Shown piece after piece: positions 1 through 12,400 of a DNA stretch of 64,000 nt. This stretch comes from Aurelia coerulea (lineage: Eukaryota; Cnidaria; Scyphozoa; Semaeostomeae; Ulmaridae): positions 9,165,501 to 9,229,500 of the forward strand of contig CM076945.1 in assembly GCA_039566865.1 (NCBI GenBank). Direction: 5' to 3'. Positions within the stretch are counted from its first letter, which is position 1. The number at the start of each line of letters is the position of its first letter. The notes beneath the pieces were generated by a model. The model had not been told where the DNA came from, did no database searches, and saw nothing but the letters and a program-made list of their open reading frames with translations. A program made the position numbers and the translations under genes.

Positions 1-342
1 AGACGAAAACCCATCTTTGTGAGAGCTTATTTTATCATTCGTAAAAGATGCATCTTATGGCAATAACTTTGTCTTTTTCCTACATTAACGCATCACCTCA
101 ACTACTTCTAGGGATGAAATTTTTTGTTCGTAATTTTGACGGTAAAAAAGTACTTATTTTGCTTTTACAGCATGCTGCATTTGAAATTGGCCATGCTTAC
201 TAAAATATTAATTAAATGATAAATAATTCCATGAATGTATACAAACTGCGTATCACTGGAAACGAGATAGACTAATACATTACATCTTCTCAAATCTTAT
301 AATATTTTGAAATTGTCAGTGATGGAATATTTGCTTTTCTAG

Positions 343-420
343 ACAATCGAAAGCAAGTTGGCTTCGACTGACTTAGATGAAAGCTCAGACGAGGATGGAG
401 CTGTAAACGTGTCGCAACTT
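343..420 (+). CDS. CENPE: CENP-E exon: motor segment before switch II
   Basis: Acceptor ttttctag, donor gtaagt, 78 bases, phase 0-0. It encodes an acidic insert (DESSDEDG) and then AVNVSQL, which leads directly into NLVDLAGSE of the next exon. Human CENP-E has the comparable layout IIES, a polar loop, then [14 protein letters not shown]. The exons with the P-loop and switch I would be to the left of the window. Confidence 0.85.
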
Positions 421-3400
421 GTAAGTAAATAACATTTTAGCATTTATTGGAAATAGTTTTGAAAAGTGCAACGATGACGAAACATTCGTGCAAGGATTGC
501 TCAGTGATAGCGAGCTGACCTAGGCCTAGACTGATTACACGAGTCTAAGTTTACCGTATTGAATTGAATGATGTTATGGAAATAAAAGCATCAGATTAAA
601 AACCTTGAACGAAGACAAGGAATCACGTCGTCAGTCTAATCTAGGCCTACAAATCTGAAGGTTAGTTATTGAAGTTCTCGCCCTGTCAAACTTGCTCCAA
701 GGGTGAGGATTGTTGCCAACTCTGTACTTCCTGGCTAAAGGAATCACGAGGTGTTGTCACATCAAGAGGAGGCTCCAGGAAATTGCCTTGATCTTATTAT
801 TATTTATATTATAAATTTCTTTATTGTTTGATTGCAATAAAAGACGGCTAAAAAGTTAGCTAATTAATATCAACGTTAAGCTTAGCCTCTCAGCTTTTTC
901 TCAGACGCTGTGTTGTTCAATGTTTGCATCAAAAGTTGTAATTCTTATCAAATTAGCGATTCAGTTAGGGTAATGTTTGATCTAGTCCGTTTGGGGGCAG
1001 CCAGCAAATGTTATGTTCATAAAATGAGCTATACATTTTACTAGCTAATTGCAAGAAAATCGTTTATTTCTGTACCTTTTCAAAACGTTAAGGTAAATAT
1101 AATAAACTTTGAAGAAAAATGGCTTCGTTTAATTCTTCTATCTCCAATGCGTTTCCATGCTGGAACCAAAAGTCGCGCGCTATTTCTTCGACATGTCATA
1201 ACTAAAAGCAGTTCAGTCCCATGTTGTATACTAATTAATAGCCTCCTTATTTTTTAGAATCTTGTCGATTTAGCAGGCAGTGAAAGAGCGGCCCAAACTG
1301 GTGCTCAAGGTTAGTAAAACATTTTATTTTAAGCAGGCTAACTGATACCAAATTATTCGAGTAGCATTGCACGCTCTCAGTCAGTAGTTGCATTGAGTTC
1401 CCCTGCTTCTTTCAAGATTTATTCCATGTACACTGTCACTACCGGTGGAGAAAATGACACGATGATCCTTTTTCAATGGGTATCATTCTCTCAAAGGTCT
1501 GAACTTCGGATACACCGGTAGAAGGATAGCACCTGTAACTTTTGCACGCAGGCTAACTGATACCAGATTATTCGAGTAGCATTGCACGCTCTCAGTCAGT
1601 AGTTGCATTGAGTTCCCCTGCTTCTTTCAAAATTTATTCCCTGTACACTGTCACTACCGGTAGAGAAAATTATACGATGATTCTTTGTCATTGCGTATCA
1701 TTCTCTCAAGGATGTGAAACCGAGACACATACATACAAACATTTTTGATAGGGCCACTACGACCAGAAACATCTTGCCTATATTTCTTAATGTAATAGTC
1801 ACACTAGCCAGGTGTAACTATTTGACTAAATGCACGTAAATTTTCAATTGTGATACTTCATTTCAAAGGAACAAGACTAAAGGAAAGTGGCTTTATAAAT
1901 AAGAGTTTGTTAACACTTGGAACAGTTATATCGAAGCTGTCGTCATCTGGAGAAGAAAGGTATCGTTTCATACTTCATATTTGCTTCTTCCGAAATGTTT
2001 GGCTTTTTATATACGTTCTGCTCATTCCCCTGTGGAATTACATTAAGCTCCTTTCAAGCTATTCAGTCCAAAAGAAGATGTATTGCCATTTACACCAGAA
2101 CTTTTGAAAGATTCGTCGCCCGCTTATAAGCGGAACACCCAGCTAATGAGTGGAACATCCGATATACTGCATAAGCGTTTATGCAGCAAACCACACCGGG
2201 GGTGTTCCAAAATGATGTATGAAGTGAAATGAAAATGTATCGGCGGCGTTTGCATTTACAATCATGACTAATATGCACCGATTTCATTTGAATAAAATAC
2301 CAATTATTTTGCTGCAGAAAGGCTAATACCCCATTCACATTGACACAGTTAAACCAGCTTTGTTTAAACAAGGTTGAATTTCAGCCAATCAAATGAATTC
2401 AGTTTATTAAATTGACCAATTAGAACGTAATATTTCATAACCTGGTTTAGTCTAAGCTGTTTTAAAGGCACACTGTCCCCTCGATAATTCTCTTCATCCA
2501 AAAAGAAAGCAAAGTCATTCATGCATAATTTTCATGGCCATGAAAATTACGCATGAATGACCCTGCCTTCGTTGGATAAAGGAAATTAGAGTATATTTGT
2601 GGAATATTCAATAGAGATCTTTATTGATTTCTTTCATTCATCAAGGGGATAGTGTGCCTTTAACTTGCCAGTGTGACTGAGGTATAACTTAGATGTAGAA
2701 ATTTATTGGTCCAAAATCAGCCATATCATCCCAGAGTTTTGATGGACAAGTTTACTTGGAAGCTGTGTTTTAAAGGTGATCTGAAGCGAACATTTTATTG
2801 AATCAAATGAATGACCAGAGGCCATCAACATATAGCCTGCGTGCAGACAATACCTAACTGAAGAACAGGTATAGTCTGCGCAACGCCGCTCTATTTCGTG
2901 TATTGTATGCGTCAGCTATTTATTTCAATGTCATTTGAATGACCCTTTCTCCTTGGCGTCAGTTTATTGTCTGCAGTAGGGTAGTTAAAATTCCAGAGTA
3001 TTGTGTTGCTAATGAAGTTTGCCTAGAGAACAAAGTGAAACCTGAGATTTCATCACATGATGGCTGTTCTCAAATCTGATTGCTTCCTTGTTTCACGGGA
3101 AAGTCATCTTATTGGCTGCTACAACAATAAGCTTTCTTTGTTATCACCATTGCGAAATAAATGCTGAAGTACGCACTACACAAAAGTGAGCGGCGCTGCG
3201 CAGACTATACCTTTTCCTTGGGTATAGTCTGCATGCAGGCTAATCAACATAGTGTTCTTCCTGGGTTCGGCAAAATTTTGTCCAGACTTCCTGTGAAAAT
3301 CTTCCTGCGGAGATAATTCAAAAAGTACTTGGTGAATATGAACACGTTCATAAACCAACAACTTGTAAGGTTTAAACTCAACATATCATGAAACAAATGC

Positions 3401-6400
3401 TTATATTGATACAAGTTTAAGAAGATTGCTAGATGGGTAGCTCAAATAGATACGGTAATTGTTGAACAACCAAAGTGCACATACAAATATCGTTGCCACT
3501 TTCTTCCTTCCTTGAAACGAAAAGCACTACCTAGGCACAAAAGCAACTGAGCAGCTCAGTGATAGGCATTACCTGCATGAAATCTATTACTTGCAACGAC
3601 CCTTCATTTTTAATTTCTTGATAAGATTTCTTAGTCAAGATTCTGCTCAATTGAAATTACTAAAGTAGTTCAATTTCTTTTTTGAAGATAACCATTATGA
3701 CAGGTTTAGGTTCTGCCATGTTTTGACGGCAACATAAAATTTAGCTTCCTTTCAAAAAAATTCTTGCATCTTAAAAAGCTTGCAAAAATCTCCTGGGAAC
3801 GGCGTTCCCCTGTTCCCATACTTCGTCAGCCCCTGTGAATGCCACTATTGAATGAAAAAAACTTCTTTTTGAAATTTCTTGATACCTTTTGTTTCATTTT
3901 CGTAGCTATCCACTATTTGTAGGATTGGTTAATGACGTCATTTTGTTTGCACAAAATAAGGAAATTGTACAAAGTTGTCTATGTTTCAAAAGAGAAATCT
4001 AATCAAAAACTTTTTTTCAATTTACACGCCTTTCGAAACATCATATTAATTCACGAGAAAATTTATATTCCATTTATGTTCTTATATTATATTATTTATT
4101 ATATTATATTATATTATATTATATTATATTATATTATATTATATTATATTATATTTACATCTAAGTTAAGCTTTATGCCATAAAATGATTGGTATTTCAT
4201 TCAGATAATTCATGCTAGAACATTTTGGTCAACACCGATACATCATTTTGGGACGGCAGGTTTGTAATTGATAACTACGTCAAACATTTAATTTGATATT
4301 TGTTATTTTATTTCAGAAGTTTCATTCCTTATCGGGACTCTAAGTTAACACGTATACTACAAAATTCCTTGGGTGGAAACGCCAAAACATCAGTCATTGC
4401 TACAGTTACAGCTGCTGCAGGAGAAGAAACCCTTAGTACGCTCAAGGTATAGTGCGTTTATGATATAAATACCTATGATATATGGTGTGGTATGTATAGT
4501 GTACCGTTGAAGAGGGTACAGTTGATGTATGGTATATGATAAATATATGATGTATGGTATATGGTGTATGATATATGGTATATGGTATATGATATGATAA
4601 CAAATGTGAATTGATACAAGATTGTGTCTCACCGTGCGATAGCAAAATGAATATATTACAAATAAATATTTTAGAATGAAGAAAATACTTTTTTGGTCCA
4701 TTGAGTCACTCTCGATGAAAATAAGATAGTAGAATACAAATGCAACATCTCGATCAGAACTTAATTTTCACAAAATTATTTACTCCTCTTTTAGTGTTTA
4801 CTTTTTCATTACTTGCATTGGTTCGCAATACGTACGGAACGGCTTGGAACCCATCTGAATGTAGCATATAGGGTGTCCCAAAGAATTGTGCTCCGTTTGT
4901 GTGACTGTTGTGGAGGAGCTGTAACTTCAGTTATCCCGTTTATTACTCATTGGCACAGGATAGGCTTCAACTTTGAGTTTGAGACCTTGTTTGAGTCAAT
5001 CTGACAAGTGGTTGCTGATTTTTAGCTCAGCAAATGCAAGAAAAGAACAAGGGCAGATTTTGTAATACAATAGCAACATTTGGGTTTGATTGACACCCCA
5101 GTTCAAAGCGATTAGCGACTGCAGACAAGGAAGATTCTCTCAACCACTAACTCAAAATAACCAGAGCCGCAAAGGTTTCCCTGAAACTAGTAGGGCAAAC
5201 TCTCGCCTTATGCAAGCGAAAGGCGGTTTTGAAGAGAAGTTACATGGTTATAACGAAGGAAGAAGGGTAAATCTAAAGTTCTGTCTGGCGGATTTCGTTT
5301 ATTTGATTCAGAAGCTGTTTTGTAATGGTTTCATTTAAACCCTAAATACGCGAGAATTACCGTGCCTTTTGCTCGTTTTCTGAATGTCTTGATTTGTTTT
5401 CAGAAACCCTCATCTTATTTGTTTAGATACACAGGCAGCTAATCGAGTTAGCATTGGAGGTTTCAACAAAACTAGAGGCCCTTCTTGGCATATTTCTCGG
5501 ATTAATATGCAGTTTAGATGTTATCGAAAATAATTCAGTGTTTCTATTTAATTTTTCAGTTTGCAAGCAGAGCAAAGACGATCAAGAATAAACCAAAAGT
5601 TAATGAGGTAATATACATTGTGTTGATGGTTAATTAGCAAACGTGCCAGATCTTTTTTTCCTTTAACCCTGTGTTGGTTGGGCGCGGAAAAATTTCCCTC
5701 CAAACAAGGGCTTTCCCTCTCCCTCGGAGGTGGATTTTTTTATATATATATATATCAACTGAAAGATTACAATATAGATTTACAAGCTACGCTACTTTCA
5801 AAATTGTTATACAATACTACTGGAACGATGGCCCGAGGAGTAAAAGGCTATAACTACCCCGAGGCCATTTGGACATGGAGATTTAAACTACTGTCTCAAA
5901 TTACATGCCACGGTAAATATGTCTGCGATCGAAACAACTTAAGTGTTTGGATAGGTAATTTAGACATTATTGCAAATATGCGTGGTATCCAACTCGAGAC
6001 GTTACGTATGTGACTAAAAGAAGAACAAAATAACAGCAAAGAAAAGAAGAACAAATGTACTTAAATGGGGCATGGTGGTTGTGGCTGTGTGGCTTATAAC
6101 GGACTGGGGAGGACATGTCCACCAAAATTTTCTCAGGGTAGTATTCATTCCAAAGCTGAAACGGTATAGAATTAGGGCCTGTTTATGTGAGGCGGGCTGG
6201 CCCGTTAGCGAGCTGGCTCGCCTTCAGGTGAGATCCTACTCACCTGGTCACAGCTTTGTAAACAGCAGTTTGCGTTTATATGTATGGCGGGCTTGCCCGT
6301 TTTGCCGAGATCCCGGTTATCGAGTACGGGGATCCCGCCTCAAACGGGCTGACTTTTCTCATATAAACGGAAGAAACGGGCTAGCCCGCCTGTAACGCAC

Positions 6401-9400
6401 GCGCAGAACACAGCAGAATGGAAAAACAAGAAATGATTTCCGGATTCTTTCAAATTTACACGCAAAAAAGACGGCACGTGGCACTTAAGGGCCGGGCTGG
6501 CTGGCTCTGGCTGGCTCACTATCGAATGTCTCATATAAAATCGAGCTGGCTTGGAGGCGAGCCAGCTCGCTAACGGGCCAGCCCGTCTCATATGAACAGG
6601 CCCTTAGCTGGTTATACCTTTCAGAATTTGATTCTTGATTAAATCCTCTTCTGAAAACTGACAAAAAATTGTAAATTTATATTTATAGAGATAAACTTTG
6701 GGAAGTTTAAAGACATTTTAGTGTATGATTTCCCTAGCAAGTATAAACGATTCAACTAAAAAATGCCAGTTGTTTCTCTGCAGGGTTTTTCTGAAAAACG
6801 CAACCTAAGTTTATTCGAAATTCTACATGAAATAATCATATGTTTATCAATTTGATACATGTCATCTGAAAGCCCAATCTATTGTCATTTATATTGGGGT
6901 CGCGTTTTTTCTGAAACACCCTGTATAACCGTAGACTGATTGCAAGTTCGTAGTTATTGCTATTGATAGGCTGATGGACGCTATAACTACGACTCATGGA
7001 CTTTCACATTGAAAATTGGGACGAAATTGTTTCCCTCGATTTCATGTCCGATATGGAAACCATAGCAACGCTGTACGAAAAGGCGAGTAATGGCGTTGGG
7101 CCTAAATTGTCAGCTCAAACCTCAGATAATAAAACGTCTCGAAATTCAAGTTTTGAGTGATGTTAGCAATGAACAAAAGTCACGAGTATTCTCATGAATG
7201 TTTCTTTAATCTAAGAATTGACAAACCTTTCAGTTTCAACAAGAATTTCCTCATTTTGAAGGCAATCTTCATCTAGCAATAGTGCACGCCAACGCGTCGC
7301 AGCTCCTGAAATTCTCCAACCACCGAAAAGAGGCCATTAACCTCGTTTCAAAGGGCACAGAAAAATCTTTGCGCCCATTGTTTATTTTCGTCCCACTTTT
7401 TGATGTGAAAGTCCATAAGTCCCAGTTTGAGCAAAAATATACATTGTTGTTGTTGTTGTCATTGCTGTTGCTGTTGTTGTTGCGATAACTGGGACTATTT
7501 CGTGAGTCTAGTATAACCGCACAAATCGTAATTAAAAGTTCGGATTTAGTTGAGGATGAGTTTCCTTGCTATGTTTCCATTTCAATATACCTTTTTGGTT
7601 ATCCTACAAAAGAGTCTAGCTACTTTGCTCTTGAATTCACTGAAAATGGAAACCAGTGCTTGAATTGGTTTGAAATTAAAGGCAATCTGTCTCATTCATA
7701 ATTGGCTGAAGATTGTGTGAGGGGATTAAAGATTAGTATGGCAGGATTAACAGAAAAGAATTGGAAAGAGATCGTTTCGAATTGAACTGAATTTTAATCA
7801 TGCGATAAATTCAAAAGTCTGTGCTCTAGCTCTTTTCCTTTGTCTAAGCTTTGTTCTCTAAACCAATCACCTGCGTGACAGAGCTCCTTTAAGGTCTGTC
7901 TCAAATTAGATGTCCGCGAATTCTATTAATCGATGAGTTTTACATACGTAATTTTGCGTTATCGCCAATCTCACATAGCGTTTAATTTAAGAAAGACAGG
8001 GATTTTAATGGCACTTCCTTCTTCTCGACAAAGAGCGCAAGTTTATTAAAAGTGAATGAAGGTGTCAAAACACGTATTTCTTCAGGTTCTAGATGGAGAT
8101 ACGATGATGAAAAGATACAGGAAGGAGATTAACAATTTAAAAAAGACTATCGACGAGGTATGTACTGATTACTTTGCAAATTCAAATTCAAAATAGAGCG
8201 TTGAATATTCATTAATGCAAAAATATAAAAATCTAAATGAAATGACATCCAATTTGATTATATTATCTTGAAATTTCCTTGTGTGACGTTATTTCAAAGA
8301 CCGAATTAATTTGCAAGATAATGCCAAGTCTAACACTGGCTGCAGTCACACTACTGTATTTCCCCGTTATGTCGTGAATTGCTTCACTGTGTTGTAATTT
8401 AATTTTGTCGCCAATTTAACGGCAATTGTACGCCAATTTAACGGTACTGCGACAACAGGTCACACAGTGATATGATGTATCATGTGTCAATTACGTAAGG
8501 CTGCGATTGGTTTATTCTCTAAAACAACGCTAAAATATAGCTTGGTACCTCGTTTTGCCCGTTATTTTGCATCTGATAGTTTTCTTATGGAATCAGTTCC
8601 CAGGGCCAAAGCGCTGTAACAGCGTTGTATGCGAAAAATGAAATGCGGTGACATATCACAAGTGTAATTAAGCCCGTTGTTTTGAAAAGATACAACAAAG
8701 TAAACATGCCCAGTATCACCGCAGCCAATATATTTTGGGAACTGATGTGTTTACAAGGTACATAGTTTTAAAGCATGCTCTGAAATCAGACGAGATGTAC
8801 ATCAAATGTTGTATCCCACTCCATGACTTTGCTTGGTTACTCGTGTTCTTCATAAAGTCTTTATATCATGCAGGACTTCATATAAAATCACATGGACTTC
8901 AAATTTTCATATGAAATTGCAAAAAAGAGGATTTGGGCTGAATATAGGCTGCTGGTAAAAGCAAAGGAAGCCCAGGCGGTTGATTGCACGATAATAAGTT
9001 TAAAACTTCAAAATAGTGAATTGTAATACCTTTGTGTCTTATTTGTTGCACTTCTCTACGGCTGTATTGTGTTTCCTTTGTTGACTTTACTGCGTAATTT
9101 TTCGAATATTAGAGTTCGATGTGAAGTAACACCAACGCCGTACTATAAGATATTACAAGGAGTGAAACTTGTAACTTGTAATATCTTATAGTACGGCGTT
9201 AGTGTTACTTCACATCGAACTCTTGTATTCGAACAATTACGCAGTACAGAAGTCAACAAAGGAAACACAATACAGCCGTAGAGAAGTGCAACAAATAAGA
9301 CACAAAGGTATTACAATTCACTATTTTGAAGTTTTAAGCTTATTATCGTTCAATCAACTGCCTGGACTTCCTGTCGTAAAAGTACTACATAGTAAAATAT

Positions 9401-12400
9401 AATGAAGGCGCATGAAATGTAATTGTAATTTCCTTCGTTTTGATTTCTTAGTTACAAGCTTCAACAGAACTTCATGCCCTCAAAGATGTAAGTAGTTGTC
9501 TTTTTCACCTAAATGTTGTAGTCTGTCTCTGAAATAAGATGTCACATAAGAATGCACGGGAATAACAACGATTAAAGTGTTTTACATGAGAAATTTTGCG
9601 TGATCGCAAATCTTACGTGACATCTAATTTGATCTTAAATTTTCTTAAGCAAGTTTACAATAATTGGTTTTAACTGTTTACGGACTGACCTGTACGAATA
9701 TTTATTAAAGGGGCTCTGTCGTCAAAATGTAAACAAAACGGTGATTTTTGCAGTTTTTTGAAAGGTGATATCACACAGGATCTTAGTATTTTTTTCAAAA
9801 TGAAAGTTGCTGTTTGGGCATTAATCATTGTACTTCACTAAGGAACAAACTAAACATTCATATCTTCTACGATTGCTCGGATATAAGTGAATTTTTAAAG
9901 GTCGCTTTTTGGTGGCTTGGGTGAAGCCACCAAACAAACTACAGAGAACAATGGATGAACAATGGATAATCGGCGACTCGTGCGAGTTTACGGATTTGTT
10001 TACTGTTTGACGACGAAGTCCCTTTAAAGGGGCTGGATAAGAAACTGCCGGGGAAATTTAGGATTTAGCAGTTTTCTGATGAGCTAATTTATTGCGACCA
10101 TTCAATTAAAATACAACATGAATGTCTCATTTTGGAGATTAGGCTTTGGACTTTCTTCTGATACAAATTAGATCTCTATATGTTTTAGGATTGCTGTGAT
10201 ATAAGTGGATTTCCAACCAGTATTTCCGTTGATCTTTCACCCAAAGATCGGCCTGTATCTAGATAAGGATCTTTCCTTTTGAATTTAGCTAATTAAAAAG
10301 GAATTTCTCCTTTCAAAGTGCGATATTTGATGCAATTCAGTGAGTGCTATGCTGTGTTCTGGTACTGTTGACAAAAATGGTTGATGGCATTTCTGCGATT
10401 GAGTTGAATTAAGGCAGTAGCGATTTACTAGCATAATATGGAATCAGAGTCTAGAAAAACTCACGGATCCACGGCTGTTGGCCGGAGGACGGTTTTTTTG
10501 TTTTTGAGAAAGGCTTGGTAATTTTTGTAAGAAACCTGGAAAAATGTTGAATCATTTTGGTAGCAGCAACTGGTTTGTAAATTTTATGCAAAAAGTTCCA
10601 AAAATCTTTTTACTTTGACTTGATAAAATGAGAAAGGTTTGACCAGTGAAACTGGTATCCGGAGGAAGGTTCGACCTTTTACTAGACTCTGTGGAACAAA
10701 TGCGATGCTTGTCAAATCGGTAAATTGTCTTTTAGGCCATTAACGATGGTACTAGGTACTTTCAACTCAAATCTCTCTTGTTGCAGATATTTTATGATTG
10801 CATTTGCTTGTGCTCATTTGCAAGGAGCACGAAACTGCAAACAAGCCCGTTATTTCTATTTAGGCATGTGGCCATTGTTTCCTGCATTTTTTAGTGGATG
10901 AGATGAATCCAGTCCGAAGTGGCTGTTCAAAATCTGCTAATATTTTTGAGTCTTGTAACACAGAGATATTTTCGTTGTTTCTTTGTGAAATATAAAAATT
11001 CATCCTGAAGCTAAAGCTTTCATTTTGAAAAGCATGTAAAACATATTTGTGATATGAACTCCCTAAAAACTGCAGGAGTATACAAGCACAACTTGGAAAG
11101 AAATTATGTGACAGTTGTGTTAATGATCTATAAGTCAATGACTTCCTCGGATTGATTCGCTCCACCTCTGCCATTCAATTTTAAGCTCCTTCCGAAGTAT
11201 AGCAGACGGCGCCATGATATCATTGAGATGGCTTAGTGAGATAGCAACCTCTTCCCAGAGATTTCCCAATAAAGTACAAACTAAAGCAGCTAATTCTTTA
11301 GAAAATACGACTTTGTACTTGAATAGTGTTACAACACAAATTCGTATTTACAGTTGTATTTGTAAAACTACAAAGTCATATTTTTTAAAGAATTAATTGC
11401 TTACATTTGTCCAAGCACGTAATACACGCTAAACCGACTTTGTTATATAAAGTACAAACTAGTTGGGAACAAGATATGCTTTTCTGCTGCACTGCGCAGG
11501 AAAGCTAGTATGAACTCTTTTCACAAGCATCAGAAAAGACTGATATATCCTGTCAGGTTAGCTGTTCAACTATTGCCATGATAGCTGCCCAACCAAATTT
11601 GCTTCTTCTAATTGTTTTCTCGACGCAACCAACTTATGATGAAAAGCATTGGCATCAATTCTGTAAGAAACTGATTTTGTGTATTGATGTTACAGCCCTA
11701 CCAGACATCCAGTCTTGCTTTACAGTTCTATGCTTTTGATTTGTAGATGGAGCAACTGCTTGCAGAGAATGAAAGAATGCGGGTGCGTTTTTAAGAATGT
11801 TCTTGTTTCTGTTATCCTAAATGGGCCTTTGGCCTTTGCAACTGGCATGGCGTGTACTTGCCTCGGCACTTGCCTTGGTACTTGCCATCAGTTCGTTGTC
11901 GCTATTTAGTGGACCATTAGGATGGCTATAACGAAGAGATCATAAAAGAATATATTCACAAAATATGCCGGTTGCAAGAGTCTCTTTAACAGCAATGGAC
12001 TTCTTTAACTACTTTGAAGCAGGGCTTCGAATTTCATTCGAAAGGATTGAGTAATCGAGGTTTAAGCTTCTAGCACAATGAGATTTTTGTTGAAAAATGG
12101 TCTTCATAACTTCATTTGTATGATTTTGTTGTTCTAGAGGCACATAGTGGACTATAGCTTCTACCGCAGTATATTGTGAAGATTTCTGTTATTAGAACAG
12201 GATTTGGAAATTAAGATTCGGTGATTTGGCGAGAATATTTTCGGGTTTTAAAGACAGATGATCAAGGACATATTTTTCCTTAGGATTGAAAAGAGAATGA
12301 AGACAGATATGCAAAAAACGTCGTAGTTTTGTCTTTGAATGTATGTGTAATTCACTTTGCATTTTGAATAAATTTGTGTATGATTTTGAGTTTTGTTCAA

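Noticed and set aside
3932..4183. 83-residue plus frame rich in Tyr/Ile
   Set aside because: It is the translation of the (ATATT)n microsatellite.
4390..4701. Minus frames rich in His/Tyr/Ile
   Set aside because: They are translations of the tatggtata simple repeat and overlap a kinesin exon in antisense.
6072..6591. 107- and 83-residue frames on both strands
   Set aside because: They fall largely in the GC-rich arms of an inverted-repeat MITE and mirror each other.
4868..6923. One 2-kb element between atagggtgtcccaaag and tttctgaaacaccctg
   Set aside because: The two ends agree over only the outermost bases, and the right end pairs far better with cagggtttttctgaaaaacg at 6781.
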